From contig JBMOGA010000002.1 in NCBI GenBank assembly GCA_049318625.1, forward strand, positions 1 through 64,000: a DNA stretch of 64,000 bases. Reading direction: 5' to 3'. A program made the translations under genes and the position numbers. How positions within the stretch are numbered: the first letter of the stretch is position 1; each line of letters begins with the position of its first letter. The notes beneath the pieces were generated by a model that searched no databases, was not told where the DNA came from, and was given only the letters and a program-made list of their open reading frames with translations. Below are positions 1 to 7,489 of this stretch, one piece after another. The DNA is from JBMOGA01 sp049318625 (GTDB lineage: Bacteria; Pseudomonadota; Alphaproteobacteria; Rhizobiales; Hyphomicrobiaceae).

Positions 1-38
1 GCCTCAACCGAGGATACGGGGCTACCGAAGACCCAAGT

Positions 39-329
39 TCAACAACCTGCTAAGTCCCCATGATGCGCGGGCATGCGCGCGTTTGGGCCTGTAAAATTGT
101 GCGCAGCCCACACGACGCCAATGCGAGGCTGCTCGACAAACCGGAGACCGTGCGCAAGGAAGGCCGCACGCATCTGGCCAATGGCCACGGGCTCCGCGGC
201 AGGAACTACGTCACGCTGCTCCCAGTAGTAGACGGCGTTGCGATGCAGCCCTGCCGCCGACGCAAGGTCCGATCGAGACCAGTCCAGAAGTGCCCGCGCA
301 GCACTGATTTGACGTCCGGTCCGGATCAC
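39..329 (-). CDS. XRE-family helix-turn-helix regulator (small)
   Basis: A 96-residue protein, GTG start. Residues about 5-37 form a typical XRE/Cro HTH (Q-I-S-A-A-R-A-L-L-D-W-S...L-A-S-A-A-G followed by an A-V-Y-Y-W-E-Q recognition helix). The rest has no recognisable effector domain. Alpha-proteobacterial proteins of this type are usually small DNA-binding regulators; the target is unknown. It lies next to a tRNA fragment that marks a probable island edge, so it may belong to accessory DNA. No partner gene is visible before the window edge. Confidence 0.7.
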   Translation of the reverse strand: MIRTGRQISAARALLDWSRSDLASAAGLHRNAVYYWEQRDVVPAAEPVAIGQMRAAFLAHGLRFVEQPRIGVVWAAHNFTGPNARMPAHHGDLAGC

Positions 330-700
330 AACTGAACACCCGAATCACTTAACCGCCTGCGGATCATATCATGATGGATTTCGTCGTTGGTCAGCCAAAA
401 TGACGGCTGTCGATTGTTCTGACTGTAGGCGCAAGCTATTGAAGCGCCGCAGGCCGTCCGCGCTGCCGAAAGTCAGAACGGGGCTTGCGCCGCATAGCAG
501 TTTCCTTGACTACGAATCTGGGGGTCGTGGGTTCGAATCCTGCCCGGTGCGCCATATAAATCAAGCGCTTAGTCGTTTTCTCTGACGTGCCACTCGAGCA
601 TTCGGTCCGGCTTTGGCCGTGCGGGCCGGCGCGATCTTGCGCCTCCCGATGGCCGGCTTCCTGCTCCGGCGGGCGGCTTCGACCGGATGGCCCGCCGCTG
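330..700. other. Intergenic stretch at a probable island boundary
   Basis: About 370 bases without a convincing gene between the XRE regulator and the LysR regulator. The only recognisable content is the 3-prime part of a tRNA-Arg gene near 508-554. Short reading frames here lack ribosome sites and domain-like sequence. I see no integrase gene in the window. Confidence 0.6.
508..554 (+). other. 3-prime fragment of tRNA-Arg(ACG), possible att site
   Basis: From the ACG anticodon region onward the sequence matches a tRNA: the anticodon loop CTACGAA, the variable region, a T-arm with loop TTCGAAT and stem GTGGG/CCTGC, the acceptor 3-prime strand CCGGTGC, discriminator G and encoded CCA (552-554). 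The D-arm and 5-prime acceptor strand (expected GCACCGG) are not present upstream, and the 5-prime side of the anticodon stem is already mismatched. Tyrosine integrases often recombine in a tRNA 3-prime half and leave such a copy, so this is read as an attachment-site remnant rather than a working tRNA. Confidence 0.75.
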
Positions 701-1576
701 TCATCGCCCGATCTCAGCCTTCAGCCAATCGGCGAACACCTCGACGAGCTTGTTGGGTTTCGCCAGTTTGGGAAACACCAAGCTGTGCCCGACGTAGGTG
801 ATGTCCCGGGCGACGCCGGCCAAAGGCAACACGAGCCGGCCGCTAGCCAGATCCCGCTCGGCGAGCAGGGTTGATTCCAAGGCTATGCCGAGGCCGTCGG
901 CAGCCGCTGCGATGGCGAGAAAACTGCGGTCGAAGCGGATGCCATGCAGCGCCTGCTCGGCAAGGCCGTTCTTTTCGAACCAGTGAGACCAACGCACCAG
1001 CTTGGTATCGCTCTGGATCAGGACGTGGCGGCGCACGTCGGCGGGCGTCGCGATCGAAGCCGCCATGGCGGGCGAGCACATCGGTGCGACCGTCTCTTCG
1101 GCAATCGGGATCACTGTGACGTTGGTGGCACGCACCGGCCCGTAGACGATGTCGGCATCGAAGTCGCGACTGGCAAAGTTGCTGTAGTCCGTGCCCGCGG
1201 ACAGACGAACCTCGATGTCGGGATGCTGCGCCAACAGCCTTGGCAGCCGTGGTGACAACCAGCCGGCGGCGAAGCTCGGCGCGGCGTGCAGGCGGAACAC
1301 CTTACGCATCCGCAGGGAGGTTTCGTCGATCCCCAGTCGCAACTGGTCGAAGGCCAGCCGCACGTGCGCATAGAAGGCGTCACCACGGTCGGTCAGGCGC
1401 CCGCCGCGTCGATGCCGGTCGATGAGACCAACGCCCAGATCATGTTCCAAGTCGATGACCGCATGGCTCACCGCACTGGACGTCAACTTCAGCTCCTCGG
1501 CGGCAGCCTTGAAGGAGCCGAGCCGTGCGACGGCCTCGAAGGCGCGGATGCCCTTGAGTGAGATCGAGCCGATCAT
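701..1576 (-). CDS. LysR-family transcriptional regulator (GcvA-like)
   Basis: 291 residues, the normal LTTR length. An N-terminal winged HTH (about residues 5-65, with F-E-A-V-A-R-L-G-S-F-K-A-A-A and S-A-V-S-H-A-V motifs) is followed by a periplasmic-binding-protein-like effector domain (about 90-285). It is divergent from the SDR/split-transketolase operon, and the shared 170-bp spacer carries an array of TTCAC/GTGAA half-sites, so it is probably that operon's regulator and autoregulated. The inducer cannot be read from the sequence. Confidence 0.9.
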   Translation of the reverse strand: MIGSISLKGIRAFEAVARLGSFKAAAEELKLTSSAVSHAVIDLEHDLGVGLIDRHRRGGRLTDRGDAFYAHVRLAFDQLRLGIDETSLRMRKVFRLHAAPSFAAGWLSPRLPRLLAQHPDIEVRLSAGTDYSNFASRDFDADIVYGPVRATNVTVIPIAEETVAPMCSPAMAASIATPADVRRHVLIQSDTKLVRWSHWFEKNGLAEQALHGIRFDRSFLAIAAAADGLGIALESTLLAERDLASGRLVLPLAGVARDITYVGHSLVFPKLAKPNKLVEVFADWLKAEIGR

Positions 1577-1593
1577 CGTTCCTGTGATCCTCG

Positions 1594-1671
1594 TTCACGG
1601 AATCAGGTTCTGTCCGTGAAATTTGTGCCTGTCACGGCGCAAAAAGTGAAGCCAGTTCACGCTCGAGTGAA
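1594..1671. promoter_or_regulatory. Array of TTCAC/GTGAA half-sites, candidate LysR operator
   Basis: Between the divergent LysR gene and the SDR operon: TTCACGGA (1594-1601) and TCCGTGAA (1613-1620) form a perfect 8-bp inverted repeat with an 11-base spacer. GTGAA follows at 1646-1650, then TTCAC (1656-1660) and GTGAA (1667-1671), another perfect inverted repeat with a 6-base spacer. Five half-sites in 78 bp of divergent promoter DNA fit a LTTR with recognition and activation sites. The assignment is inferred from position. Confidence 0.6.
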
Positions 1672-1747
1672 TTCTTTGCGTTTGTCATTTGCCCAAGAAC
1701 CGGCCAAGACGTTCCGAAAAGCACTCATCTGCCGGGAGCGACGTTCC

Positions 1748-2500
1748 ATGATCTTGAAGGGGAAGACCGCCGTCATTTCGGGCGGCGCGGGCAAGCGCGG
1801 CATCGGCTATGCGACCGCCCAGCTGTTCGTCGAACATGGCGCGCGGGTGGCCATCCTGGACATCGACGGTGCGGCGGCCACCGAAGCTGCCGCGTCTCTC
1901 GGCGCCGGTCATATCGGCCTGCAGTGCGACGTGACCGATCGCGACGCCTGCCAGAAGGCCGTCGAGGCGAGTATCGCGGCCCTCGGCCACATCGATATCC
2001 TGCTCAACAACGCCGGCATCACGCAGCCCGTGAAAACCATGGAGATCGACCCCCAGAGCTGGGAGCGCATCCTCGACGTCAACTTGCGCGGCGTGCTCTA
2101 TCTCAGCCAGGCGACCATCCCGCACATGCGTTCGCGCAAGTCCGGCTCGATCGCCTGCATGTCGTCGGTGTCGGCGCAGCGCGGTGGCGGCATCTTCGGG
2201 GGCCCGCACTATTCGGCGGCCAAGGCTGGCGTGCTCGGTCTCGCCAAGGCGATGGCGCGGGAACTCGGCCCGGACGGCATTCGCGTCAACTGCGGTACCC
2301 CCGGCCTGATCCAGACCGACATCACCGGTGGCAAGCTCACCGATCAAATGAAGACGGAGATCATTGCCGGCATTCCGCTCGGCCGGCTCGGCGATGCGAT
2401 AGATGTTGCGCGCGTCTATCTGTTCCTGGCCTCTGATCTCTCGGCCTACGTCACCGGCGCGGTCATCGACGTCAACGGGGGGATGCTGATCCATGGCTAA
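1748..2500 (+). CDS. Short-chain dehydrogenase/reductase (FabG-like)
   Basis: 250 residues from an ATG at 1748, chosen over upstream in-frame starts because the classical SDR N-terminus begins there and GGGAGCG precedes it. The Rossmann glycine motif is S-G-G-A-G-K-R-G-I-G (11-20), followed by the N-N-A-G motif, a serine about 13 residues before a Y-S-A-A-K catalytic motif, and a C-terminal D-V-N-G-G-M. It is thus a classical NAD(P)-dependent oxidoreductase of a secondary alcohol or ketone. Its stop overlaps the transketolase N-subunit start by 8 bases, so both proteins are made from one message. It probably oxidises or reduces the sugar or polyol handled by that transketolase; the substrate is unknown. 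Confidence 0.88.
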   Translation: MILKGKTAVISGGAGKRGIGYATAQLFVEHGARVAILDIDGAAATEAAASLGAGHIGLQCDVTDRDACQKAVEASIAALGHIDILLNNAGITQPVKTMEIDPQSWERILDVNLRGVLYLSQATIPHMRSRKSGSIACMSSVSAQRGGGIFGGPHYSAAKAGVLGLAKAMARELGPDGIRVNCGTPGLIQTDITGGKLTDQMKTEIIAGIPLGRLGDAIDVARVYLFLASDLSAYVTGAVIDVNGGMLIHG

Positions 2501-3347
2501 CTCGTCCACGATCCCGAACAAGACCATCGCCGACCGCGCCTACCATATCCGCCGCAACGCGGTGCGCATGGGTGAGGTTCAGGGCCAGGGCTACATCGCC
2601 CAAGCGCTCGACATCGCCGACGTACTGGCGGTGGCCTACTTCCACGCGATGACCTACCGGCCCGACGACCCGACCTGGGAGGGTCGCGACCGCTTCCTGC
2701 TCTCGAACGGGCACTACGCGATCGCGCTCTATGCCGCGCTGATCGAAGCCGGCATCATCCCGGAAAGTGAACTCGAAACCTACGGCAGCGATGACAGCCG
2801 CTTACCGATGTCGGGCATGGCGTCGTACACGCCGGGCATGGAAATGTCGGGCGGCTCGCTCGGGCTCGGCCTCAGCATCGCCGTCGGCATGTGCCTCGGA
2901 TTGAAGCGCAAGAAATCCACCGCGCGTGTCTACACCCTGTTCTCCGATGGTGAACTCGACGAAGGCTCCAAGTGGGAGGCGATCATGTCGGCCGCCCACC
3001 ACAAACTCGACAACCTCATCGCCATCGTCGACATCAACAATCAGCAGGCGGACGGGCCATCGAGCGGCGTGATGGCGTTCGAGCCGCTGACGGACAAGAT
3101 GAATGCTTTCGGCTGGTACACACAGCGCGTCGACGGAAACGACCTCGACGCCGTCGTGCAGGCTTTCGACAACGCCAAGTCCAGGAACGCCGGCCGCCCC
3201 AGCATGATCATCGCCGACACGCTCATGGGCAAGGGCGTGCCCTTCCTCGAACAGCGCGAGAAAAATCACTTCATCCGCGTCGACGCCAATGAGTGGCAGT
3301 TGGCACTCCAGGCCTTGGACGACGCACACGCCGGGAGACGAGCATGA
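2493..3347 (+). CDS. Split transketolase, N-terminal (ThDP-binding) subunit
   Basis: 284 residues matching only the first half of a full transketolase (about 650). It has the substrate-side S-N-G-H-Y-A motif (72-77), a G-G-S-L-G-L-G-L-S loop (120-128) and the ThDP/Mg motif running from S-D-G (151-153) to N-N (182-183). The second half is the next gene, whose ATG overlaps this stop (ATGA). Split transketolases of this layout include apulose-4-phosphate transketolase (AptAB) and the sulfo-transketolase SqwGH, besides ordinary archaeal enzymes. With an SDR and a dedicated LysR regulator, a catabolic rather than pentose-phosphate role is likely. Confidence 0.9.
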   Translation: MANSSTIPNKTIADRAYHIRRNAVRMGEVQGQGYIAQALDIADVLAVAYFHAMTYRPDDPTWEGRDRFLLSNGHYAIALYAALIEAGIIPESELETYGSDDSRLPMSGMASYTPGMEMSGGSLGLGLSIAVGMCLGLKRKKSTARVYTLFSDGELDEGSKWEAIMSAAHHKLDNLIAIVDINNQQADGPSSGVMAFEPLTDKMNAFGWYTQRVDGNDLDAVVQAFDNAKSRNAGRPSMIIADTLMGKGVPFLEQREKNHFIRVDANEWQLALQALDDAHAGRRA

Positions 3348-4357
3348 AGCGCCCCGCACCGACTGCGGATACCAGCAAGCCGCGCCTGACCACGTCGGCC
3401 ATGATCGCCTCGATCGCGGCCGAAGGGCAGAAGACGAAGCCGGCCCCCTTCGGGCACGCCCTTGTGGCGGCGGCTGGTCGAGACCCCAAGATCGTCGGTA
3501 TGACCGCCGATCTCGGCAAGTACACGGACCTGCACATCTTCAAGGACGCGTTCCCGGACCGGTTCTATCAGATGGGAATGGCCGAGCAGCTTCTGTTCGG
3601 CGCGGCCTCCGGTCTCGCGGCCGAAGGCTTCACACCCTTTGCGACGACCTATGCCGTCTTCGCCTCGCGCCGCGCCTATGACTTCATCCACCAGACGATC
3701 GCGGAAGAAGACCGCAACGTGAAGATCGTCTGCGCGCTGCCGGGACTGACGTCCGGCTATGGCCCGAGCCATCAGGCCGCGGAAGACGTCGCGTTGTTCC
3801 GCGCCATGCCGAACATGACGGTGGTCGATCCCTGCGATGCGCTCGAGACCGAGCAGGCCACCCACGCCATCGCCGCGCACACGGGTCCGGTCTACATGCG
3901 GTTGCTGCGCGGCCAAGTCCCGCTCGTGCTCGACGAGTACGGCTACACGTTCGAACTCGGCAAAGCCAAGCTGATCCGGGACGGCGCTGATGTCCTGGTG
4001 ATTTCGTCGGGTCTCCTGACGATGCGGGCGCTCGAGGCCGCCAAAGCGCTCGCCAAAGACAAGGTCGACGTGGCGGTGCTGCACGTGCCGACCATCAAGC
4101 CGCTCGACACCCGGACCATCGTCGACGCGTGCCGCAAACCGGGCCGCCTCGTCGTCGTCGCGGAAAACCATACCGTCATCGGCGGCTTGGGCGAAGCAGT
4201 TGCGGCGACGCTGATGCGGGCCAAGGTCCATCCGGCCTTCGAGCAGATCGGTTTGCCGGATCAGTTTCTCGACGCCGGCGCATTGCCGACGCTGCACGAA
4301 CGCTACGGGATATCCACGTCGGCCATCGCAGAGAGGATCAAATCGGCACTCGGCTGA
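3344..4357 (+). CDS. Split transketolase, C-terminal (pyrimidine-binding) subunit
   Basis: 337 residues from the ATG at 3344, which overlaps the previous stop as ATGA and has GGGAGACGAGC before it. It carries the transketolase pyrimidine-binding domain (about 30-195) with the cofactor-activating glutamate in G-M-A-E-Q-L-L (E81), then the C-terminal transketolase domain (about 215-330). It should form the ThDP active site together with the preceding subunit and transfer a two-carbon ketol group. The first about 25 residues are a poorly conserved extension. Confidence 0.9.
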   Translation: MKRPAPTADTSKPRLTTSAMIASIAAEGQKTKPAPFGHALVAAAGRDPKIVGMTADLGKYTDLHIFKDAFPDRFYQMGMAEQLLFGAASGLAAEGFTPFATTYAVFASRRAYDFIHQTIAEEDRNVKIVCALPGLTSGYGPSHQAAEDVALFRAMPNMTVVDPCDALETEQATHAIAAHTGPVYMRLLRGQVPLVLDEYGYTFELGKAKLIRDGADVLVISSGLLTMRALEAAKALAKDKVDVAVLHVPTIKPLDTRTIVDACRKPGRLVVVAENHTVIGGLGEAVAATLMRAKVHPAFEQIGLPDQFLDAGALPTLHERYGISTSAIAERIKSALG

Positions 4358-4397
4358 GCCGGCATCCTCAAAGCCTGCACAACGTCAGGAGGCCACC

Positions 4398-5066
4398 TTG
4401 GCTCGCACCATCGATCATGCGCGCTTCTGGGACGCTATCGCGCGCAAGTACGCCGCCGACCGCATCGGCGACATGGCCGGTTATGAGCGAACGGTCGAGC
4501 GCACGCGGCAGCTCCTCGGGAGTGCCGACACCGTGCTCGAAATCGGCTGCGGCACCGGCACCACCGCATTGAAACTCGCCCCGTCGCTATCGCGTATCGT
4601 GGCCACGGACGTATCGACCGAGATGGTCGCCATCGCGCGCGAGAAAGCCGCGGCGCAGGGCTGTCAGAATGCCGAGTTCACCGTCGCCGACGCCACGCAC
4701 GTGCCGGGTCCGGACAGCGCGTACGACGCTGTCCTCGCGTTCAACCTTCTGCATCTGATCGCGGATCGACCGTCGACGCTCAAGCGCATTCATCGCCTGC
4801 TGAGGCCCGATGGTCTGTTCATCTCGAAGACACCCTGCCTGTCGGAAATGAACCCGTTGCTCCGGCTCGGCGTGCCGGTGGCCCGGTTCTTTGGCAAGGC
4901 GCCGTTCGTATCGTTCTTCCGGGCTGATCAGCTCGAACGCGAGATCGCGGATACGGGCTTCACGATCGTCGAGCGGGCGCGACACGGCTCGGGACGCAAG
5001 GACCCCCGCATCTTCATCGTCGCGCGAAAGGTCGACGCCATCGACCGCCACGCGATGGAAGCCTGA
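4398..5066 (+). CDS. Class I SAM-dependent methyltransferase
   Basis: 222 residues. The start is a TTG at 4398, supported by a perfect AGGAGG (4387-4392) five bases upstream. The SAM motif E-I-G-C-G-T-G-T-T lies near residue 47-55, with motif II D-V-S-T-E-M just after it and an F-N-L-L-H-L-I post-motif near 115. It belongs to the broad Methyltransf_11/25 group acting on small molecules or lipids. It follows the split transketolase by 40 bases in the same direction and may be co-transcribed, but no substrate can be assigned. Confidence 0.82.
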   Translation: MARTIDHARFWDAIARKYAADRIGDMAGYERTVERTRQLLGSADTVLEIGCGTGTTALKLAPSLSRIVATDVSTEMVAIAREKAAAQGCQNAEFTVADATHVPGPDSAYDAVLAFNLLHLIADRPSTLKRIHRLLRPDGLFISKTPCLSEMNPLLRLGVPVARFFGKAPFVSFFRADQLEREIADTGFTIVERARHGSGRKDPRIFIVARKVDAIDRHAMEA

Positions 5067-5105
5067 CAGCCGCCGCCCGTTCCGGTCGCGGCCCCGTGTC
5101 AGGCT
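5060..5105. terminator. Long inverted repeat between convergent genes
   Basis: Perfect 9-base arms AGCCTGACA (5060-5068) and TGTCAGGCT (5097-5105) enclose a GC-rich loop, exactly where the methyltransferase and the PdxA-like gene converge. There is no clear T-run on either strand, so a bidirectional terminator is an inference from position and symmetry. Confidence 0.4.
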
Positions 5106-5109
5106 GCGA

Positions 5110-6198
5110 TCAAGCCGCGATCAGGCGGCGGGCCGCGGTGACGGCGAGGCTGGCGCCGCGGGCACCGCGCCCCTTGCGGGCTGCCCGGCCCATCCGCGCT
5201 GCCAGCAGCATGGCGGCCCGCGTGGCGCCCGGATTGGCGATCCCCTTGCCGGCGATGTCGTAGGCGGTGCCGTGGGCCGGCGTCGCGATCGGGAAGGGGA
5301 AGCCGCCGAGCAGCGTCACGCCACTCTCGAAGCCGATCAGCTTCATCGCGATCTGCCCCTGGTCGTGATACATGGTCAGCACCGCGTCGAACTGACCCCG
5401 CCGCGCCCGCACGAACACGGTGTCTGACGGGAACGGCCCGTCGCAGGCGATGCCGCGAGCCTGCGCGACCTGGACGGCCGGCCCGATGACGTCGATCTCC
5501 TCGCGTCCGAAATTGCCGCCGTCGCCCGCGTGCGGGTTCAATGCCGCGACGCCGATCCGCGCCGTCGTCACGCCGGCATCCTTCAACGCCCGGTCGGTCA
5601 GCACCAGGTTGTTGACGATGGCGTCCTCGGTGATGAGCGCGGCCACCTTGGACAGCGGCACATGGGAGGTGACGCGCGCGTTCCAAAGCCCGTCGAGGAT
5701 GTTGAACTCCTTGGCTTGGCCGTCGAAGCCGATCATCTCGGCGGTGAACACGATCTCGTCCTCGTAGCTCCCGTGCGCCATCCGCATGGCGGCCTTGTTG
5801 AACGGCGAGAACGTCACGGCGTCCACCAGGCCGGCCTTGGCGAGACCGAGCGCGGTCTTGAAGTTTTCGAGCGCCGCCCGGCCTCCGGCCAGCTGCGCCA
5901 CCGCCGTCTCGATGGTGCTCGGATCACAGTGGCCGAGGTCCACCAGCACGGGGCGCTTGGACTCGAGCGGCAGCGTGTCGCCCGGGCCGACCACCGTCAG
6001 ATCGAGCGTGACACCGGCAATCGCCGCGCCGCGGTCCAGCACCCGCTTGTCGCCGAGCACGATGATCAGCGCCGCCGCGGTCACCTCGGGGTCTGCCAGC
6101 ATCTTCGCCGTCAACTCGGGGCTAACGCCGGCCGGATCGCCGATCGCGTGGGCCAGGATGGGTCGGTCGGCGTCGTAAGCACCGGATGCGGCAGCCAT
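5110..6198 (-). CDS. PdxA-family 4-phospho-hydroxyacid dehydrogenase (PdxA2-like)
   Basis: 362 residues from the ATG at 6198; upstream in-frame sequence runs into the divergent GntR gene and is not coding. It has the PdxA opening G-D-P-A-G-V-S-P-E, and the three histidines that bind the metal are visible in T-S-H-V-P-L, N-P-H-A-G-D-G-G and Y-H-D-Q-G-Q. PdxA oxidises 4-hydroxythreonine-4-phosphate in vitamin B6 synthesis. PdxA2 paralogues oxidise 4-phospho-erythronate or -threonate to a 3-keto acid that decarboxylates to DHAP. The adjacent GntR/FadR-type regulator and catabolic neighbours favour the second role. No DUF1537 kinase is present in the window. The C-terminus has an Arg/Ala-rich tail beyond the usual length of about 330. 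Confidence 0.85.
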   Translation of the reverse strand: MAAASGAYDADRPILAHAIGDPAGVSPELTAKMLADPEVTAAALIIVLGDKRVLDRGAAIAGVTLDLTVVGPGDTLPLESKRPVLVDLGHCDPSTIETAVAQLAGGRAALENFKTALGLAKAGLVDAVTFSPFNKAAMRMAHGSYEDEIVFTAEMIGFDGQAKEFNILDGLWNARVTSHVPLSKVAALITEDAIVNNLVLTDRALKDAGVTTARIGVAALNPHAGDGGNFGREEIDVIGPAVQVAQARGIACDGPFPSDTVFVRARRGQFDAVLTMYHDQGQIAMKLIGFESGVTLLGGFPFPIATPAHGTAYDIAGKGIANPGATRAAMLLAARMGRAARKGRGARGASLAVTAARRLIAA

Positions 6199-6227
6199 GC
6201 GTATTCCCCTGAAGCCAGATCGGAAAA

Positions 6228-6246
6228 TCGTATACAGTATGCAGTA
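6228..6246. promoter_or_regulatory. Candidate GntR/FadR-type operator
   Basis: The PdxA-like/GntR divergent spacer contains ATCGTATACAGTATGCAGTAT, with the GTATAC palindrome at 6230-6235 and a repeated CAGTAT. Many FCD-type GntR regulators bind palindromes centred on GTATAC. It lies about 30 bases upstream of the PdxA-like start and 85 upstream of the regulator. The assignment rests on motif resemblance and position only. Confidence 0.4.
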
Positions 6247-6330
6247 TCGCGGGACCCCCATCTTGCGCAAGCCTGAACCAGACGTCAGCATTGTCAGCGG
6301 ACGCGCAGTCCGCGTCAGGGTGCTCCGAAA

Positions 6331-6990
6331 ATGTCCATGCCTCGATCCGAGCCGATCAGACGGCGCACACTGCATGATGAAGTCGTGTCGCGGCTGCGCG
6401 ACATGATCATCGAAGGCACCCTGGCGAGCGGCGCCCGCATCAACGAGACCGAACTCGGCGAGCAACTCGGTGTATCGCGGACGCCGCTGCGCGAGGCGAT
6501 CAAGACACTCGCCAGCGAGGGCCTCATCGACCTCGTGCCGAGCCGCGGCTCGGTGGTGCGCCGGTTCACGTTCGAAGACGTCCGCCACATGTTGGAGGCC
6601 ATCAAGGCCATCGAACAGTTCGCCGCCCGCCTGGGGTGTCAGCGCGCCAGCGACGCCGAGGTCGCAACCGTCGCCGCGATGCATCAGCAGATGATGGCCC
6701 GCTACCAGGCGGGCAATCGGCTGGCGTACTACAAGCTCAACCAGGAGATTCACGCCGCGATCGTGCGGCTATCGAACAACCCCACTTTGTGCGAGTTGCA
6801 CGAGACCCTTCAAGCCCGGCTGAAGCGCATCCGCTACGTCGGCAACGGCCGGCCAGAGCGGTGGGCCGGTGCGGTTGCCGAGCACGAACAGATGATGGTG
6901 GCGCTGCTTTCTCGGGACGGCGCGGGCCTCTCCGACGCGCTCGGCCGACACACGGACAACACTCTGGAGCGGGTTGCGGACGCAATCTAG
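6331..6990 (+). CDS. GntR-family regulator, FadR (FCD) subfamily
   Basis: 219 residues. The N-terminal winged HTH (about 10-75) contains the hallmark V-S-R-T-P-L-R-E-A-I segment and the wing L-V-P-S-R-G-S-V-V. The C-terminal all-helical FCD ligand domain (about 85-210) has histidines near E-I-H-A-A, E-H-E-Q and L-G-R-H that usually coordinate a metal for binding a carboxylate effector. It is divergent from the PdxA-like dehydrogenase and probably represses it until a sugar acid is present. Another ATG lies two codons downstream. Confidence 0.9.
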   Translation: MSMPRSEPIRRRTLHDEVVSRLRDMIIEGTLASGARINETELGEQLGVSRTPLREAIKTLASEGLIDLVPSRGSVVRRFTFEDVRHMLEAIKAIEQFAARLGCQRASDAEVATVAAMHQQMMARYQAGNRLAYYKLNQEIHAAIVRLSNNPTLCELHETLQARLKRIRYVGNGRPERWAGAVAEHEQMMVALLSRDGAGLSDALGRHTDNTLERVADAI

Positions 6991-7083
6991 GATTTCCGCA
7001 ATTGTTGCCCGGGTCTTAACCAGAAATTTACGCCGCGGGCGGACAATGCATTCGGTGATTGCATTCAACGTGGCGGGCTCTCG

Positions 7084-7464
7084 ATGAAATTCTTGAGCAT
7101 ATTCGGCAACAGCGGTGCTGCGACACGTCGCAAGGCGCCGGCCAAGAAGGTCGCCGACGACGGCCGGCTTGCCATGCGCAAGCGCCAGCGTCTGGTCGAC
7201 GGCTTCGTCTGGGCCGACAACATGCTGGTCGCCCGCGGCTGCACGATTCGCGACCTGTCGCCGGTGGGCGCCATGGTCGACCTCTGGCAGGACCACTCCG
7301 CGAAGGCGATCCGCGAGGCGCCGATCCCGCGCGAGATCATGCTGTTCATTGTGCCCGACAGGATCGAGGTCGACTGCGAGGTCACCTGGCGTAAGGAGGC
7401 CAGCCTCGGCCTCCGCTTCCTCGGCAAGTTTCGCCCGTCGACCCGCCAGTTCGGCAACCGCTGA
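7084..7464 (+). CDS. PilZ-domain protein
   Basis: 126 residues. From about residue 31 the pattern K-R-Q-R...C-T-I-R-D-L-S-P-V-G-A-M-V-D and the closing C-E-V-T-W-R...L-G-L-R-F-L-G match the PilZ domains common in alphaproteobacteria. The first 30 residues are a basic linker. PilZ proteins often bind c-di-GMP through RxxxR and D/NxSxxG; here the second is D-L-S-P-V-G and a basic K-R-Q-R-L segment sits where the first is expected, so binding is possible but not certain. It stands alone between the GntR gene and a convergent dehydrogenase. Confidence 0.78.
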   Translation: MKFLSIFGNSGAATRRKAPAKKVADDGRLAMRKRQRLVDGFVWADNMLVARGCTIRDLSPVGAMVDLWQDHSAKAIREAPIPREIMLFIVPDRIEVDCEVTWRKEASLGLRFLGKFRPSTRQFGNR

Positions 7465-7489
7465 CCGCAGACGCCTTCGCTGCCGCGCC

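Noticed and set aside
450..554. Complete tRNA-Arg gene
   Set aside because: The 5-prime acceptor strand, D-arm and half of the anticodon stem are missing.
6199..6753. N-terminal extension of the PdxA-like protein
   Set aside because: It runs antisense through the GntR gene and across the divergent promoter; the family N-terminus begins at the ATG at 6198.
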